DNA from: Burkholderiaceae bacterium
GTDB taxonomy: Bacteria; Pseudomonadota; Gammaproteobacteria; Burkholderiales; Burkholderiaceae_B
NCBI GenBank assembly: GCA_023653055.1
Contig: JAMNXR010000009.1
Coordinates: 62,001 to 126,000, forward strand
Reading direction: 5' to 3'
DNA: 64,000 nt
Position 1 is the first letter of the stretch; each line of letters opens with the position of its first letter. The notes beneath the pieces are model-generated. The model was not told the DNA's origin. It was given only the letters and a program-made list of their open reading frames with translations, and searched no databases. Below, one piece after another: positions 62,570 through 64,000 of this stretch. A program made the position numbers and the translations under genes.

Positions 62570-63259
62570 TTATGACGAAAATGAACGAATAAATCCCAAT
62601 GTTTCGTCTGTACTGGCGACCTGACAATAAATCCAGTTTATTGATCTGAGCTCGTGTTCGTGCAATGCATTTGTCGCAGCCGCGCAGGCGTCGTGACAAA
62701 CGATTACATCAAAACTTTCGTCAGCTAAGCTGCGTACAGTACTAGAAACACATTGGTCGGTAAAAATCCCTGCACAGATCACATGTTGGATACCCATGTT
62801 GTGTAACGTGAGCCGAAGACTTGTACCTGTGAGTGCGCTATCGGTTGTTTTTAGTACAACAATTTCATCTGGGTGCGGGGCAAGCGCATCAATAATCTGG
62901 CTGGCCCACTCATCTTTTGGTAATAAAAGATTGTTAAAACCGGGTTTGCGCTGTGAAAGAGAGCGATCGCGGCCATCGCTTAATTGGCAAGCAATGCGAG
63001 CAAAAATAACGTCGATCTTGCTTTCACGACACCTGTCAATCAGGCGTCGGGTGTTGGGGATGACTTGTTGCTGCATGCGTGTCATAAAGGGCGCCCAGCG
63101 CGTGCGCTCGGCCGAATCGGCTGACTCCGTCAAGTAGGCATTTTGTATGTCAATGACGAGTAATGCTGTTTTAGCTGGATCTAGCACCAACTCTTCAGGA
63201 ATTGGCGCGTGCTCGTAATAGAACGATCGATAGGCTGTTTTCCAGCTTTCGTCCGACAT
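62570..63259 (-). CDS. Isochorismatase-family cysteine hydrolase
   Basis: 229-residue hydrolase with the Asp-Lys-Cys triad: Asp 37 (VIDIQNAY), Lys 137 (VVLKTTDSAL) and Cys 170 (IFTDQCVSST), including the preceding residues of the family. Members hydrolyse amides such as N-carbamoyl compounds, ureidoacrylate or maleamate. The gene starts 3 bases after a TctC-family gene's end, so a shared substrate with that uptake system is possible. Substrate unknown. Confidence 0.88.
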   Translation of the reverse strand: MSDESWKTAYRSFYYEHAPIPEELVLDPAKTALLVIDIQNAYLTESADSAERTRWAPFMTRMQQQVIPNTRRLIDRCRESKIDVIFARIACQLSDGRDRSLSQRKPGFNNLLLPKDEWASQIIDALAPHPDEIVVLKTTDSALTGTSLRLTLHNMGIQHVICAGIFTDQCVSSTVRSLADESFDVIVCHDACAAATNALHEHELRSINWIYCQVASTDETLGFIRSFSS

Positions 63260-63262
63260 GAC

Positions 63263-64000
63263 TTAATCTGCTTGAATATTTTTAGTGCGAATGACGCGTT
63301 CCCACTTAGCAGTGTCTTTGGCAAGCAAGTCGGCAAGCTGCTGCGGGGTCGAGGCTGCAGGCTGAGCACCTGAGTTAGCAAGGCGCGTTTTGACCGCATC
63401 ATTGGCGAGTACGCGAGCGATCGCCTTGTTAATCCGCTCAATTTCAGCCGCAGGCGTACCTTTAGAGGTAAAAATTGCATACCAGTTGTCTGAGTCAACG
63501 CCCTTGATGCCCATTTCTTCGAAGGTTTGAACATCTGGCAAAAGAGGGTGGCGTTGTGTAGCCGCCAAACCCACTGGCTTGAGCTTGCCGGCTTTGACGT
63601 TGTTAATCAAACCAGGGATATCTCCAAAAAAACCGTCCACATGACCCGCCATCACATCTGTAATGGCTGGCGCGGCACCTTTGTAGGGGACATGCACTAA
63701 GTTTGCACCTGTCGCATCAGCAACTTGCTCCATGGCCAAGTGGGGCACACTGCCCGCACCAGAGGATGCCATTGTGGTGCGCTGTTTTTTTGCATTGGCG
63801 ACAAATTCGGCTGGGTTATTGGCTGGATTTTTAGGATTCACCACTAGCAGTTCTACGTTGTTCACAACAAGAGAGACGGGTGCGAGGTCTTGTTGTGGTT
63901 TATAGGACAGCTTAGGGTAGAGGCTAGGATTAATGGCGACTGCGCCCACACTCGTGAGCCAGAGTGTGTTGCCATCAGGAGCCGATTTGATCACGTAGTC
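63263..64000 (-). CDS. TctC/Bug-family tripartite tricarboxylate transporter binding protein (cut by window end)
   Basis: At least 245 residues of a Bug-type periplasmic binding protein; the N-terminus with the signal peptide lies beyond the window. Present are the APDGNTLWLTSVGAVAINPSLY ligand loop in shortened form, LVHVPYKGAAPAITDVMAGHVD and the C-terminal family end. Binds a carboxylate or related small molecule for uptake or sensing. Probably cotranscribed with the isochorismatase-family gene. Confidence 0.92.
   Translation of the reverse strand, partial: DYVIKSAPDGNTLWLTSVGAVAINPSLYPKLSYKPQQDLAPVSLVVNNVELLVVNPKNPANNPAEFVANAKKQRTTMASSGAGSVPHLAMEQVADATGANLVHVPYKGAAPAITDVMAGHVDGFFGDIPGLINNVKAGKLKPVGLAATQRHPLLPDVQTFEEMGIKGVDSDNWYAIFTSKGTPAAEIERINKAIARVLANDAVKTRLANSGAQPAASTPQQLADLLAKDTAKWERVIRTKNIQAD

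Noticed and set aside
1-64000. tRNA, rRNA, CRISPR, insertion sequences, phage genes
   Set aside because: None could be recognised: no cloverleaf, no repeat-spacer arrays, no transposase, integrase or phage proteins among the open frames.

Overview
This is a gene-dense chromosomal window with about 65 protein genes, no gap above about 240 bases, no tRNA or rRNA genes, no CRISPR array and no recognisable insertion sequence or prophage. The gene content points to a betaproteobacterium of the order Burkholderiales: phaC-phaB-phaR in class I order, tandem cphA/cphA' with the DUF1854-associated ABC transporter, Bug-family (TctC) binding proteins, a DUF5993-DsbB pair and many CoA-transferase/MmgE-PrpD genes. 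GC content looks moderate (near 50-53 % by eye), so an Alcaligenaceae-like freshwater or soil bacterium fits; this assignment is inference.

Layout. 1-9905 is a carbon and nitrogen storage region: polyhydroxyalkanoate (PHA) genes phaC (cut by the window edge), phaB and phaR, then cphA and a degenerate paralogue cphA' on the minus strand, then a divergent ABC exporter with DUF1854. After a zinc-independent oxidoreductase (9931-10923), 11064-15782 is a tightly overlapping operon that joins a two-subunit xanthine-oxidase-family molybdenum hydroxylase to soxX, soxY, soxZ and soxA, with no soxB or soxCD here. 15779-21380 holds housekeeping and stress genes: phosphatase, M23 peptidase, DsbB with a 52-residue DUF5993 protein, MOSC, YajQ, OYE and Ogt. 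21515-24467 is an otnK-otnC-denD four-carbon acid-sugar pathway. 24481-26477 is an SDR plus a CoA-transferase.

26575-34763 is a light and photorepair island made of two facing operons. The plus strand has GNAT, DUF393, a FolE-type GTP cyclohydrolase, a BLUF photoreceptor, an MFS transporter and a pterin carbinolamine dehydratase. The minus strand has three different photolyase/cryptochrome proteins and a 55-residue DUF2256 protein, each overlapping the next by 4 bases. 34802-47129 is a catabolic region: CoA-transferase, enoyl-CoA hydratase, acyl-CoA dehydrogenase, two MmgE/PrpD proteins, MBL hydrolase, tartrate/malate-type dehydrogenase, isocitrate-lyase-family enzyme, amidase, a leaderless ModA-like protein and a LysR regulator.

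47126-52245 is zinc homeostasis (zevAB-like, zur, a His-rich small membrane protein, znuCBA). 52299-58746 is a Fur-box-preceded heme uptake operon (hemP, TonB receptor, hemS-like, hmuTUV). 58730-64000 carries an outer-membrane protein, a ThrE-type exporter, malic enzyme, an isochorismatase-fold hydrolase and a TctC-family binding protein cut by the window edge.

The parts most worth follow-up are the molybdenum hydroxylase-soxXYZA operon with its atypical SoxY tail, the pterin/BLUF/triple-photolyase island, and the decayed Mur-ligase half of CphA'.
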